Source: Strigamia acuminata
Lineage: Eukaryota; Arthropoda; Chilopoda; Geophilomorpha; Linotaeniidae
Direction of reading: 5' to 3'
Assembly (NCBI GenBank): GCA_949358305.1
Contig: OX442317.1
Location: 10,048,186-10,112,185, forward strand
Length of the DNA stretch: 64,000 bases
Positions 32,801 to 41,052 of the stretch are shown here, one piece after another. How positions within the stretch are numbered: the first letter of the stretch is position 1; each line of letters opens with the position of its first letter. The position numbers and the translations under genes are program-made. A model generated the notes under the pieces. It was not told where the DNA came from. It made no database searches and worked only from the letters and a program-made list of their open reading frames with translations.

Positions 32801-34747
32801 TCAAGTTTCTATAATTCTTCTCGGAGTTCTGCCTGAACTGTCTCCCCTTTCAATGGTTACATTAGGACTACTTTGTCCTCTATCATCATTAATTTCATCT
32901 ACCTCTTCCAATCGAGTATTATCTATTTCTATACTTTGCCTTTTATTCTTCCTATTTCTTTTGTTTCTATTTCTATGTCTCAAGGCTTGATATCTTACAT
33001 TCCAATTATTACATATGATTTTACCCACTATGAAAAGAATAATTAATGAGGTCAAAACAATATTGACAATCGATAAAACATGATAACTAAAGTTATTGTG
33101 TATCGTGTTTCCTGATTCCTCCTCATTCATTCTACTCAATTCCATCCGTATGTGACTCATGGTCACACCATCTCCTCTTGTAAAATTACTCCCCATATCA
33201 GTTATCAAGGATTGAATGATCGATGTGTTTGCTTTTAATTTTAATTCCGATAGAAGCATTAATTCTGAATCAAGCAAATTATGGGACCTTACTGGAACAG
33301 AAAAATTTTGTTTTTTGGAATTCAAAGATGCGGTTCCATGAAAAAAGGATGATAGCTGAAATCCCTCCCCAATGAGTGTGCATGAAGGGGCCAAGGTCAA
33401 AGTACCGACTCCAACGGCAAGTGTTTTCAAAGTTTTTATATTTCCATATCCTTCTTCTTGAGGACAATTTATTATTACTTTTTGTTCATATGCAATGCTA
33501 TATATCCATAACCCTTCTTGGTTTAATTTATAAAAAGTTGGCCAATGACCCAAAATTACTTTCCTTTCACAACTTTTTGAAATGGTGTTCATATCTCCTA
33601 AAAACAAGGCATACTCACAACTTTTATATGGATATCTTAAAATGGAACCTTCAGGTGTGCACACTTGGAATCGATATTTTTGACACTTTGCCACAGCATA
33701 ATTATCTAACAACATATAAGCCTGATTATCTGCAGATACAGCTATAAATTCGAAAAGGGTTGAATAATAAACTGAAAAACCTGTTTTATTGTCAAAAATG
33801 GGCAAAGCTAAAATTCTGTGTATTTCGAAATGACCTAGAACGGAGCGGAGTGGAATTTTGACACCCAAGCGTAATTTGTTTATAGTAGCAATAGCGTATA
33901 CAGTTACTCCCTCATAGTATTGATACAAACTATCTTCTGTTAACGGCACAATTAAATCTAAATTTTTTGGTAATTGCTTTTTTATTTCTGTCAATACTTG
34001 CAAAAAGGTTTTTGATGAAATGAAATAAGAGCTTAACCTTCTCTGTGATAATAGGTTCAAGGCTTCTCTCAAATTCTCTAATTCCTGTGACACGGCAAAA
34101 GCTGTCCTCTCAATTTTTCTGATACATGGGCTAAAAAATGATAATCTTTCAAGAATTTCTAATCTTTGTTCGAATTTCAAAACTTCTTGGGCTAGTTTCT
34201 TAAGCGTCTTTCTATTTATTTCAGTTTGCTCTATGTTATGTGATAGAACCGTAGCTTGTTCCTCTAACAAATGGTGAATTTTCCCTGCTCTTAATTCCAA
34301 TTTATCTACCCTGTTACACAATGCTATTATATCATCTTCTTCTGGGGTTCCAAATAAGAACTTCATTGCCTTTCCTACGATATTAAATAATCCTCTTTTT
34401 TCTCTTCGAATTGTAACCCTATCTCTAGTGTTGAAAAATTCCGCCCTCATTTTAAAAACAGAATCTATTAATTCATCCATTTCACTCTGTAATGCTTTCG
34501 AAAGTAATATCTCATAATTTGTAGATTGTTTTAAATTCTGAAGTATAACCTTGAATTCATGTAATTTCCTTGATACCTGCAAAATAGCTTCATCATATTC
34601 CTCAAATCCTACATCTATCATTATTGTCCAACTATCTCCAGTAAATAAGTAATCTCCTTCCTTTTGAAATATGACTCCCTGGTCCATGTGAAAAGAATGC
34701 ACCGCAATAACGGCTGTGCCAAACAACATAGCAAAATAGAGACCCAT
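32801..34747 (-). CDS. env: Gypsy-1 env: F-type envelope fusion glycoprotein
   Basis: The frame is open over 665 codons. The likely start is the ATG at 34747, just after a strong splice acceptor (tttcag at 34756-34751), giving about 648 residues. Features in order: a signal peptide, a furin-type site RREKR near residue 120 followed by a Gly/Phe-rich fusion-peptide-like segment, a long heptad-repeat region, a cysteine-bearing ectodomain, a transmembrane helix about 90 residues from the end, and a basic cytoplasmic tail. This is the layout of F-like envelopes shared by baculoviruses and insect errantiviruses. No disabling break is visible. Env is presumably made from a spliced subgenomic RNA, as in other errantiviruses. 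Confidence 0.85.
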   Translation of the reverse strand: MGLYFAMLFGTAVIAVHSFHMDQGVIFQKEGDYLFTGDSWTIMIDVGFEEYDEAILQVSRKLHEFKVILQNLKQSTNYEILLSKALQSEMDELIDSVFKMRAEFFNTRDRVTIRREKRGLFNIVGKAMKFLFGTPEEDDIIALCNRVDKLELRAGKIHHLLEEQATVLSHNIEQTEINRKTLKKLAQEVLKFEQRLEILERLSFFSPCIRKIERTAFAVSQELENLREALNLLSQRRLSSYFISSKTFLQVLTEIKKQLPKNLDLIVPLTEDSLYQYYEGVTVYAIATINKLRLGVKIPLRSVLGHFEIHRILALPIFDNKTGFSVYYSTLFEFIAVSADNQAYMLLDNYAVAKCQKYRFQVCTPEGSILRYPYKSCEYALFLGDMNTISKSCERKVILGHWPTFYKLNQEGLWIYSIAYEQKVIINCPQEEGYGNIKTLKTLAVGVGTLTLAPSCTLIGEGFQLSSFFHGTASLNSKKQNFSVPVRSHNLLDSELMLLSELKLKANTSIIQSLITDMGSNFTRGDGVTMSHIRMELSRMNEEESGNTIHNNFSYHVLSIVNIVLTSLIILFIVGKIICNNWNVRYQALRHRNRNKRNRKNKRQSIEIDNTRLEEVDEINDDRGQSSPNVTIERGDSSGRTPRRIIET

Positions 34748-34800
34748 AGTCTGAAACAATAACAAAATAAAGCTGTAAGAAAATTGTGATCGGCGCAAAA

Positions 34801-37800
34801 TTAATGGATATTATATATATGGCTAGCTAATAAATCTAAATCATTATCACTTTCCTCCCCCTCTAAAACTAGGCGAAGCCTATTAGAAGGCATAACCCAA
34901 GGTAACTCTTGGACCGGACCTCTACTACGAAGTTGATGATGACTTTGTGCTGGAGGTAAAGCTACTGGTGCTTGTGGTACAACAGGCTGTTCCCTTTGTC
35001 TTGCCGGAAGTATCAAGTCTAATTCCTGATCCCACACATCATCTAAAGAATCAGTTTGATCAACCTGATTTGTAGAACTATCTAGTTGAATATTAATACC
35101 TTTTGCTAATTTTAACCTATTTGCATGGACATGAAGTGTTTCATTTTCAAATAAACCTTGAATTTTAAAATTTAGAGGTGAAGTTTGTTCTACAATTCGA
35201 TATGGTCCCTTCCATTTATGAGTAAGTTTTCTTGCTAACCCAGGCTTCACTACAGGATTACTTAAATATACCCAGTTGTCTACTTCAAAAATGACTTCTG
35301 TTGAATTCTTATCATGATATTTCTTTCTAGCTTCAGCTGATTTTAATAAACTAGCCTGTGCCAACTGGTGAGCATAATGCAGTTTCCTAACCAATTCTTC
35401 TTTGTAATTAGTTTCTAATGCATAATGTGGTCGATTAGGTGCTGGATCAAACAAGAATGGCAAGTGTGGTTGTTGACCATATCTAAGAAAATAGGGACTT
35501 TCATTTGTGCTTGTATGTATCGTTGTGTTATAGGCTGCTACAGCAAAAGGAACCCATGCATCCCAATCCTTTTGGTCCTTATTAATATAATGCAACAAAT
35601 GTTCTGCCAAGGTCTTATTATATCTTTCCGTAACCCCGTTAGAGGCTGGATGGTATGCAGTCGTATAGGTCTTCTTAATATGCAAACAATCATAAATTTC
35701 TTTCATCATCTTTGACATAAAATTTGATCCACGGTCAGTGATTAATTGTCGCGGCACAGCATGTCGTAAGATGATATTATGCACAAATGCTTTTGCTACT
35801 GTATCTGCTTTCTGATTTGGCATTGGAATTGCCTCTGCATAGCGAGATAAATGATCAGTGAACACAAGTATGTACTTATTGTTTTCTAAGGAAACTGGTA
35901 ATGGTCCAAGAATATCCATTGACGTTCTCTCAAAGGGAAAACTAATTGGTGGGAAATCTCCCAGTGGTGCTTGTTTTCTATTAGGTGTTTTTGCCAGTTG
36001 ACACCAATGACACTGTTCACAATAAATTTGAACATCTTGTTTCATATTCTTCCAGAAAAAATAAGGTTCAATTCTCTGCCTTGTCTTCTTTGTCCCCTTG
36101 TGACCTGAGAAAGGAGCATCATGATATGCCTTAAGAATTTCTGGTATTAAGGACCTGGGTGCAACCATTTGGTGCCAATATTCTGGTATTGCAGTCTTTG
36201 TTCCAAGTTTCCTTTTATGGTATAAAATACCATCTTCATCTAGATAAAAATTATCTATTCCGTCAGGAAGTTCTGAGTCATCAAACATTCCTTCCTTTCC
36301 ACCAGACACATATTTGTAAACTGATCCCCACATGCTATCTTTCATTTGTTCTTCTTTTACTAATTCTCTACTCCAAGCTGGTGTAAATTCATCAACTTTA
36401 GAAATTTTTACTCTACTTAAAGCATCTGCTCCTTGGTTTATTTTACCAGGTCTGTGAACAATTTCATATGTATACTCAGATAAAAACAAAGCCCATCTAG
36501 CTAATCGTGAAGAAGGATCCTTAATCTTGATTAACCATTTTAAGGGTCTGTGATCAGTAATTATTTTAAATGGTTTCCCATACAAATAACATCTAAACTG
36601 CTTGACTGCAAAAATTACAGCAAGACACTCTAATTCTGTTGTGGAATATCTCGTTTCAGCTGAAGTTAACTGCCTGCTAACATAACAAATCGGGTGTTCT
36701 TTTCCTTCAAATTCCTGTGACAGAATTGCACCAACGGCCTCTTGAGATGCATCTGAAGTGACTATAAATGTTTTTGTAAAATCTGGGTAGCGAAGCAAAG
36801 GAGCTGTTATTAATGCCAACTTCAGATCTTGAAAACTATTTTCACATAGCTCTGTCCAAACAAATGGATTATCCTTTTTAGTAAGTTGAGTCAGGGGTTT
36901 TGCTCTGTCTGCAAAACTTTTTACATGCCTTCTGAAATAACCAACCAAACCAAGAAATCCTCTTAGTTGTTTTACATCTAATGGTCTAGGAAATTTCTCA
37001 ACTGCTGAGATCTTTTCTGGATTTGGTCGAATTCCATCCGCAGAAACAATGTGAACAAGATAGTGCACTTCAGACCTCACAAATTGACACTTTTTGGGCT
37101 TTAATTTTAAGTTGGATTCTCTTAATCTGTCAAATACCATCTGTAGCCTTTGCAAATGTGACTCAAATGTATCACTAAATACAATTATGTCATCCATATA
37201 AACGTAGCAAATAGATCCTTTTAATCCTAATAATAAGAAATCAGCCAGCCTCTGCCAAGTAGCTGGTGAATTGCTAAGACCCATAGGCATTCGGTTCCAT
37301 TCCCAATGTCCATCTGTAGTTGAAAAGGCAGTTTTCTCTGAATCTGATGGTTCCATCCCTAGCTGCCAAAATCCTGATAGAAAATCCATCACACTAAAAT
37401 AACGACTTGAGCCTAGCATATCAAAAGTCTCAGAAATATTAGGTAAAGGATAAGAATCAAGCCTTGTGACTGCATTTAACTTCCTATAGTCTATGACAAA
37501 TCTATAAGAGCCATCTGGTTTACGAACTAACAATGCAGGAGCACTCCAAGGTGAATTGGATGGTTTAATTATCCCTCTGTCACATAAGTCTTGGATTTGA
37601 GTATCCATTTCCTTTCTCAAGGTATGCGGAATTCGATATGGAGTCAGAGCAATTGGAGCTGCATCACCTGTAGTTATGTGATGTTTAATTTCCTCACAAA
37701 AACCTAATTCTTTGTCTGAAAATGCAAAGACATCTCTGTATTCTTTTAATAATTTCATTAATGGAATTTTCTGTTCAGCTGTCAAATGAGAGACATCAAA

Positions 37801-38736
37801 GGCTGATTCCCAATCAATAGATTCATTCTCAATCTTAGAAATACAAGAACTTGTTCTATTTTCTATTTTACTAGGTTTTTCTATTTCTTCTGCTGAATTT
37901 AAACATCCAACTGGTCTATTCCTACACAATGTAATTGGCTTATTTGTTACATTCATTACTCTAATTGGTATCTGTGAATCATCATTTACTGTAACCAATA
38001 CTCTAGCAACCAACGCTCCATTATGCCAAAAATCTCCTGACTCAACCACTCCAATCTGACCTTTAAGAGCTGTATCGGTTATTCTAGCAGATAAAACACA
38101 TTCCGATCTAGCAGGAAGAGTATATTTGCGTGTCAAGCGAATAGGGACCCCTCCAAAATATTTTTGTGATGTTGTTTGTGTTGCCTCTGGTGTTGATGTT
38201 ATTGATACTGTTGTTTTATTTTGATCTGATCTTGACTTTGAATTCTGTAAAGCATCTTGTGCTTCTTGTAAAGTACCATACAATGGAAAACAATTATTAT
38301 TATTTTGCATCTTTCTCTGTGACCAAATAATGTCCAAATTATGTTCAAGAATTATATCTTTTCCTAAAACTCCATCAACCGGATGTGCATATGAGTCATC
38401 GCAAGCATATATATTTACTACATATTCTTTACTTCCAATTGATAATGGTGACTGATAAATTCCAGATATGTCTAATGAATGTCCTGTAATGGATTGCAAA
38501 CTTAAAGCTTTATGATCAGATGAATTTAGTTTATGACCTTGAGTTTTTATCTCATCCCAAATTTTGTTTGAAACCAATGTCACCTTAGAGCCAGTATCAA
38601 CCAATAAAATACAAGGTACGGAATACAATGAGCAAATTACATATATATCTTGGCCAGTTGAAAAAATTAGATTTTCTTTTGTTTTAATTTCTGTTTGCAA
38701 AGGTGTTTTATGACACATATCATGATAATTATTCAT
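34801..38736 (-). CDS. pol: Gypsy-1 pol: protease, RT, RNase H, integrase
   Basis: The frame has 1311 codons from the first ATG and is open further upstream into the gag overlap. Domains in order: aspartic protease (LLVDTGSK, about residue 45), reverse transcriptase with the catalytic VYMDDIIVF, RNase H (TSDASQEAVGAIL; ELECLAVIFAVKQFRCYLYG), integrase HHCC zinc finger (GHKGTKKTRQ; CEQCHWCQ), and an integrase core with the acidic triad in MDILGPLP, ITDRGSNF and NGVTERYNK. All key residues seem present, so the enzyme set looks functional. It is expressed as Gag-Pol through the -1 slip site at 38784-38790. Confidence 0.92.
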   Translation of the reverse strand: MNNYHDMCHKTPLQTEIKTKENLIFSTGQDIYVICSLYSVPCILLVDTGSKVTLVSNKIWDEIKTQGHKLNSSDHKALSLQSITGHSLDISGIYQSPLSIGSKEYVVNIYACDDSYAHPVDGVLGKDIILEHNLDIIWSQRKMQNNNNCFPLYGTLQEAQDALQNSKSRSDQNKTTVSITSTPEATQTTSQKYFGGVPIRLTRKYTLPARSECVLSARITDTALKGQIGVVESGDFWHNGALVARVLVTVNDDSQIPIRVMNVTNKPITLCRNRPVGCLNSAEEIEKPSKIENRTSSCISKIENESIDWESAFDVSHLTAEQKIPLMKLLKEYRDVFAFSDKELGFCEEIKHHITTGDAAPIALTPYRIPHTLRKEMDTQIQDLCDRGIIKPSNSPWSAPALLVRKPDGSYRFVIDYRKLNAVTRLDSYPLPNISETFDMLGSSRYFSVMDFLSGFWQLGMEPSDSEKTAFSTTDGHWEWNRMPMGLSNSPATWQRLADFLLLGLKGSICYVYMDDIIVFSDTFESHLQRLQMVFDRLRESNLKLKPKKCQFVRSEVHYLVHIVSADGIRPNPEKISAVEKFPRPLDVKQLRGFLGLVGYFRRHVKSFADRAKPLTQLTKKDNPFVWTELCENSFQDLKLALITAPLLRYPDFTKTFIVTSDASQEAVGAILSQEFEGKEHPICYVSRQLTSAETRYSTTELECLAVIFAVKQFRCYLYGKPFKIITDHRPLKWLIKIKDPSSRLARWALFLSEYTYEIVHRPGKINQGADALSRVKISKVDEFTPAWSRELVKEEQMKDSMWGSVYKYVSGGKEGMFDDSELPDGIDNFYLDEDGILYHKRKLGTKTAIPEYWHQMVAPRSLIPEILKAYHDAPFSGHKGTKKTRQRIEPYFFWKNMKQDVQIYCEQCHWCQLAKTPNRKQAPLGDFPPISFPFERTSMDILGPLPVSLENNKYILVFTDHLSRYAEAIPMPNQKADTVAKAFVHNIILRHAVPRQLITDRGSNFMSKMMKEIYDCLHIKKTYTTAYHPASNGVTERYNKTLAEHLLHYINKDQKDWDAWVPFAVAAYNTTIHTSTNESPYFLRYGQQPHLPFLFDPAPNRPHYALETNYKEELVRKLHYAHQLAQASLLKSAEARKKYHDKNSTEVIFEVDNWVYLSNPVVKPGLARKLTHKWKGPYRIVEQTSPLNFKIQGLFENETLHVHANRLKLAKGINIQLDSSTNQVDQTDSLDDVWDQELDLILPARQREQPVVPQAPVALPPAQSHHQLRSRGPVQELPWVMPSNRLRLVLEGEESDNDLDLLASHIYNIH

Positions 38737-38759
38737 TTTATGATCTGCCCCCCAAGTCC

Positions 38760-39896
38760 TTACTGGGTAGGGGGCCCATCCCCGTTTTTTGGCTGAGTTT
38801 GGTTAAATGTCTCTCTCTGAGGGCACCATCTAATCATGTGACCCGCCTGTCCACAACAATAACAACGAATGTCATTTGATCTTGGAAGTCTATACTCAGT
38901 TGCAGGTGTAAATGGAGTACTATTTGGCCTTCGAACAAAGGAGTTATGTAATGGATATCTGGGAGCAGAAAATCGCTGTTGTTGTGACGCAGCATTGAAA
39001 TATGGCCTTGAATTATATGATTGACTTCTTGAATCTTGTCTATAATTTTGACCTTCAGAAATTTGTCTGCAGTTTCTTGCAATATGACCTGTTTTCTGAC
39101 AATTATAACAAGTTATTCCGGATGGACTTGCCATTCCTCTCCCTCTTCCTCTGAAAGGTCTTGTTTCTTGTATCGGTTGTTTTTGGGTGTTTTCCAAACT
39201 TTGTTTGGCTAAATTCATTTCTACCTGGGCTAATCTTTCTAACACCACTGCAATTTCTTTCCCTGAACCTTCCACAGCTTGTACTTTTGCTTTATTACTT
39301 GGTAAGGCTTCATTTAATTGTTCTTGAACTGCCACATCAATTGCTTCTCCAATTGTTTGTGGATCTCTTGATAATACAAAACGTCTGACAGGTTCTCTTA
39401 AGCCCGACACAAACTGTGATTTAATTTGTTTACTCAATAACTCTTTTGAAACTCTAACTGTAGCGTCATGTTCTGGGCCTTCTCCATCCGGTATTTCTAA
39501 TGTGTCATAGCCTAATGTTTGGACTCTGGTTGCATAAGTCTCGACATCTTCATTTAGTTTTTGTTTACAATCCATAAATAATCCCATTTTTGTGATATAT
39601 CGTTTTTTGTCAAATCGATCCATGACTAATTTTCTAAACTGTTTGTAATCATTTACTGCCATCAATGTTGCTTCATTCCATACATAATGACCTGCTGCAC
39701 CTTGCATTCTACATTTAGCAACTCCAATCAAGAAATCATCATCCCAATTTCCCATTTTTCCTACTTGTTCAAGCCTATTAAAAAATTCTTTTACTTTCGT
39801 CGGCTGTGCATCGTCACCTAAGAACAAGGGTACTAAATTTGTTAAAGTTCCGACATGTGGGCGAACTGGTGCTTCATTATCATCATTATTCGCCAT
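38760..39896 (-). CDS. gag: Gypsy-1 gag: capsid and nucleocapsid
   Basis: The protein has 378 residues. The first two thirds fit a gypsy capsid (LDDDFLIGVAKCRMQGAAGHY-like core, then YATRVQTLGYDTLEI). The C-terminal part has two zinc knuckles, CYNCQKTGHIARNC and CYCCGQAGHMIRWC (CX2CX4HX4C). It packages element RNA into particles. The stop lies 22 nt after the slippery heptamer. Confidence 0.9.
   Translation of the reverse strand: MANNDDNEAPVRPHVGTLTNLVPLFLGDDAQPTKVKEFFNRLEQVGKMGNWDDDFLIGVAKCRMQGAAGHYVWNEATLMAVNDYKQFRKLVMDRFDKKRYITKMGLFMDCKQKLNEDVETYATRVQTLGYDTLEIPDGEGPEHDATVRVSKELLSKQIKSQFVSGLREPVRRFVLSRDPQTIGEAIDVAVQEQLNEALPSNKAKVQAVEGSGKEIAVVLERLAQVEMNLAKQSLENTQKQPIQETRPFRGRGRGMASPSGITCYNCQKTGHIARNCRQISEGQNYRQDSRSQSYNSRPYFNAASQQQRFSAPRYPLHNSFVRRPNSTPFTPATEYRLPRSNDIRCYCCGQAGHMIRWCPQRETFNQTQPKNGDGPPTQ
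38784..38790 (-). promoter_or_regulatory. Gypsy-1 -1 frameshift site A_AAA_AAC
   Basis: In the gag frame the codons read cca aaa aac ggg. Slipping back one base gives cgg gga tgg and continues without a stop into the pol ATG. The GC-rich sequence that follows (ggggatgggccccc) could fold as a stimulator. Inferred from sequence. Confidence 0.8.
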
Positions 39897-40254
39897 TTTG
39901 TTTAAATAACTACTCTACTTAATTTTCTAACTATACTATTGTAAGCAAAGCACTTGAAATCAAGCGAAATCTTTAGCAATTCTAGCTAGCAAAACATCAA
40001 ATAAACAAATCAAAGCAAAATCTTATTTCTAAACAGTTTTAACAACTAGTAAAGAATATCTTACTTTAAATATCACTTAACAAATTTTAAAGTAACTTGA
40101 AATTCTTGCTTGATAAAGTGTCTGTTTTTCCAAATTGATAAAAGTTCTTTTCTTCTTTCTTCTTTCTTCCTTGATGCTGGATATTTCTTCTTCAAAATTG
40201 TCTAATTGTCCTTACGTTCTTCAAATGCTGAATCCTTAAGATGGCTTCAATTGC

Positions 40255-40340
40255 AATCAATCGGCATCTATTCGTATCGCATCTATTCGTGGCGCATCTA
40301 TTCGTGGCGCATCTATTCGTGGCGCATCTATTCGTGGCGC
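40255..40340. repeat. 15-bp tandem repeat in gypsy-1 leader
   Basis: The unit catctattcgtggcg occurs about five times immediately next to the primer-binding site. Confidence 0.9.
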
Positions 40341-40358
40341 ATCCCACTTCTGACACCA
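40341..40358 (-). promoter_or_regulatory. Gypsy-1 primer-binding site (tRNA-Leu type)
   Basis: Read on the element strand, tggtgtcagaagtgggat lies one base inside the 5' LTR and matches the 3' end complement typical of tRNA-Leu. Confidence 0.8.
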
Positions 40359-40359
40359 G

Positions 40360-40711
40360 TGTGAAGTTTCCTGTCTTCTCTTCCTGTGGGTCCGTCTTGG
40401 TTAATGAAAACCAAGTTGAAGAAATGAATTTAGAGTCTCGTGGGCACAACTGTGTTTTATGATGTTTATTCAACAAAGCTCAAACAGCAACTAACTAGTA
40501 ATAAGGATTCAATCAAACAAGAAAACTAATATCGAGAAAGTAAAATGATATATATTTAAAATGACACACATGCAAGATACATTATACTATGACTAAGCAA
40601 TGACACACAAAAAAGGGAATTTAACACTTAAGATATTATTACTAACAATTAGAAAACTTTATAAAATAAAACATTACAAAATTACAAAATTAGAAAATTA
40701 CAAACCTCACA
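40360..40711 (-). repeat. Gypsy-1 5' LTR
   Basis: Appears identical to 31443-31794, followed by the target duplication AAAT. Confidence 0.9.
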
Positions 40712-40715
40712 AAAT

Positions 40716-40890
40716 CTTGCTTACATAAACCTGATTCTAGCAACTCATATAACATAACAGAATCAAAAGAACAAATCATTACAATAAATATATACAGAGC
40801 TTTATTGGAGCCATACAGTTAGATAACATTAATGATGAACTAAGAGGCAAAACACATAGCTCAAAAGGTTGGACACATTGATTCTTAACA
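40716..40890 (-). repeat. Copia-1 3' LTR, inner part
   Basis: It continues the LTR interrupted at 31442 and ends gattcttaaca, which is the inverted counterpart of the TGTTGGG end. The purine tract (cagagggggaa on the element strand) adjoins it at 40891-40901. Confidence 0.75.
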
Positions 40891-41052
40891 TTCCCCCTCT
40901 GTCCAATCATTTGAAAAAACAGATTCTAAATCTTAAACCGAAAAGAAATACACGTGAGAAAAGTTCTATCATTTAACATACATAAACTCATCATCCCACG
41001 TGATGGTCTGGTTGCCAATCACAAGCCGATCATTCCGCTTCCTAAATTTCAA

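Larger units (their letters stand above)
31443..40711 (-). mobile_element. Gypsy-1: env-bearing Ty3/gypsy element, complete
   Basis: The element is 9,269 bp, with 352-bp LTRs that look identical and a 4-bp target duplication AAAT (31439-31442 and 40712-40715). Order on the minus strand: LTR, PBS for tRNA-Leu, leader repeats, gag, pol (-1 frame), env, a small fourth ORF, a polypurine tract and LTR. Identical LTRs and intact frames indicate a very recent insertion. The structure is that of an endogenous errantivirus-like retrovirus. Confidence 0.9.
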
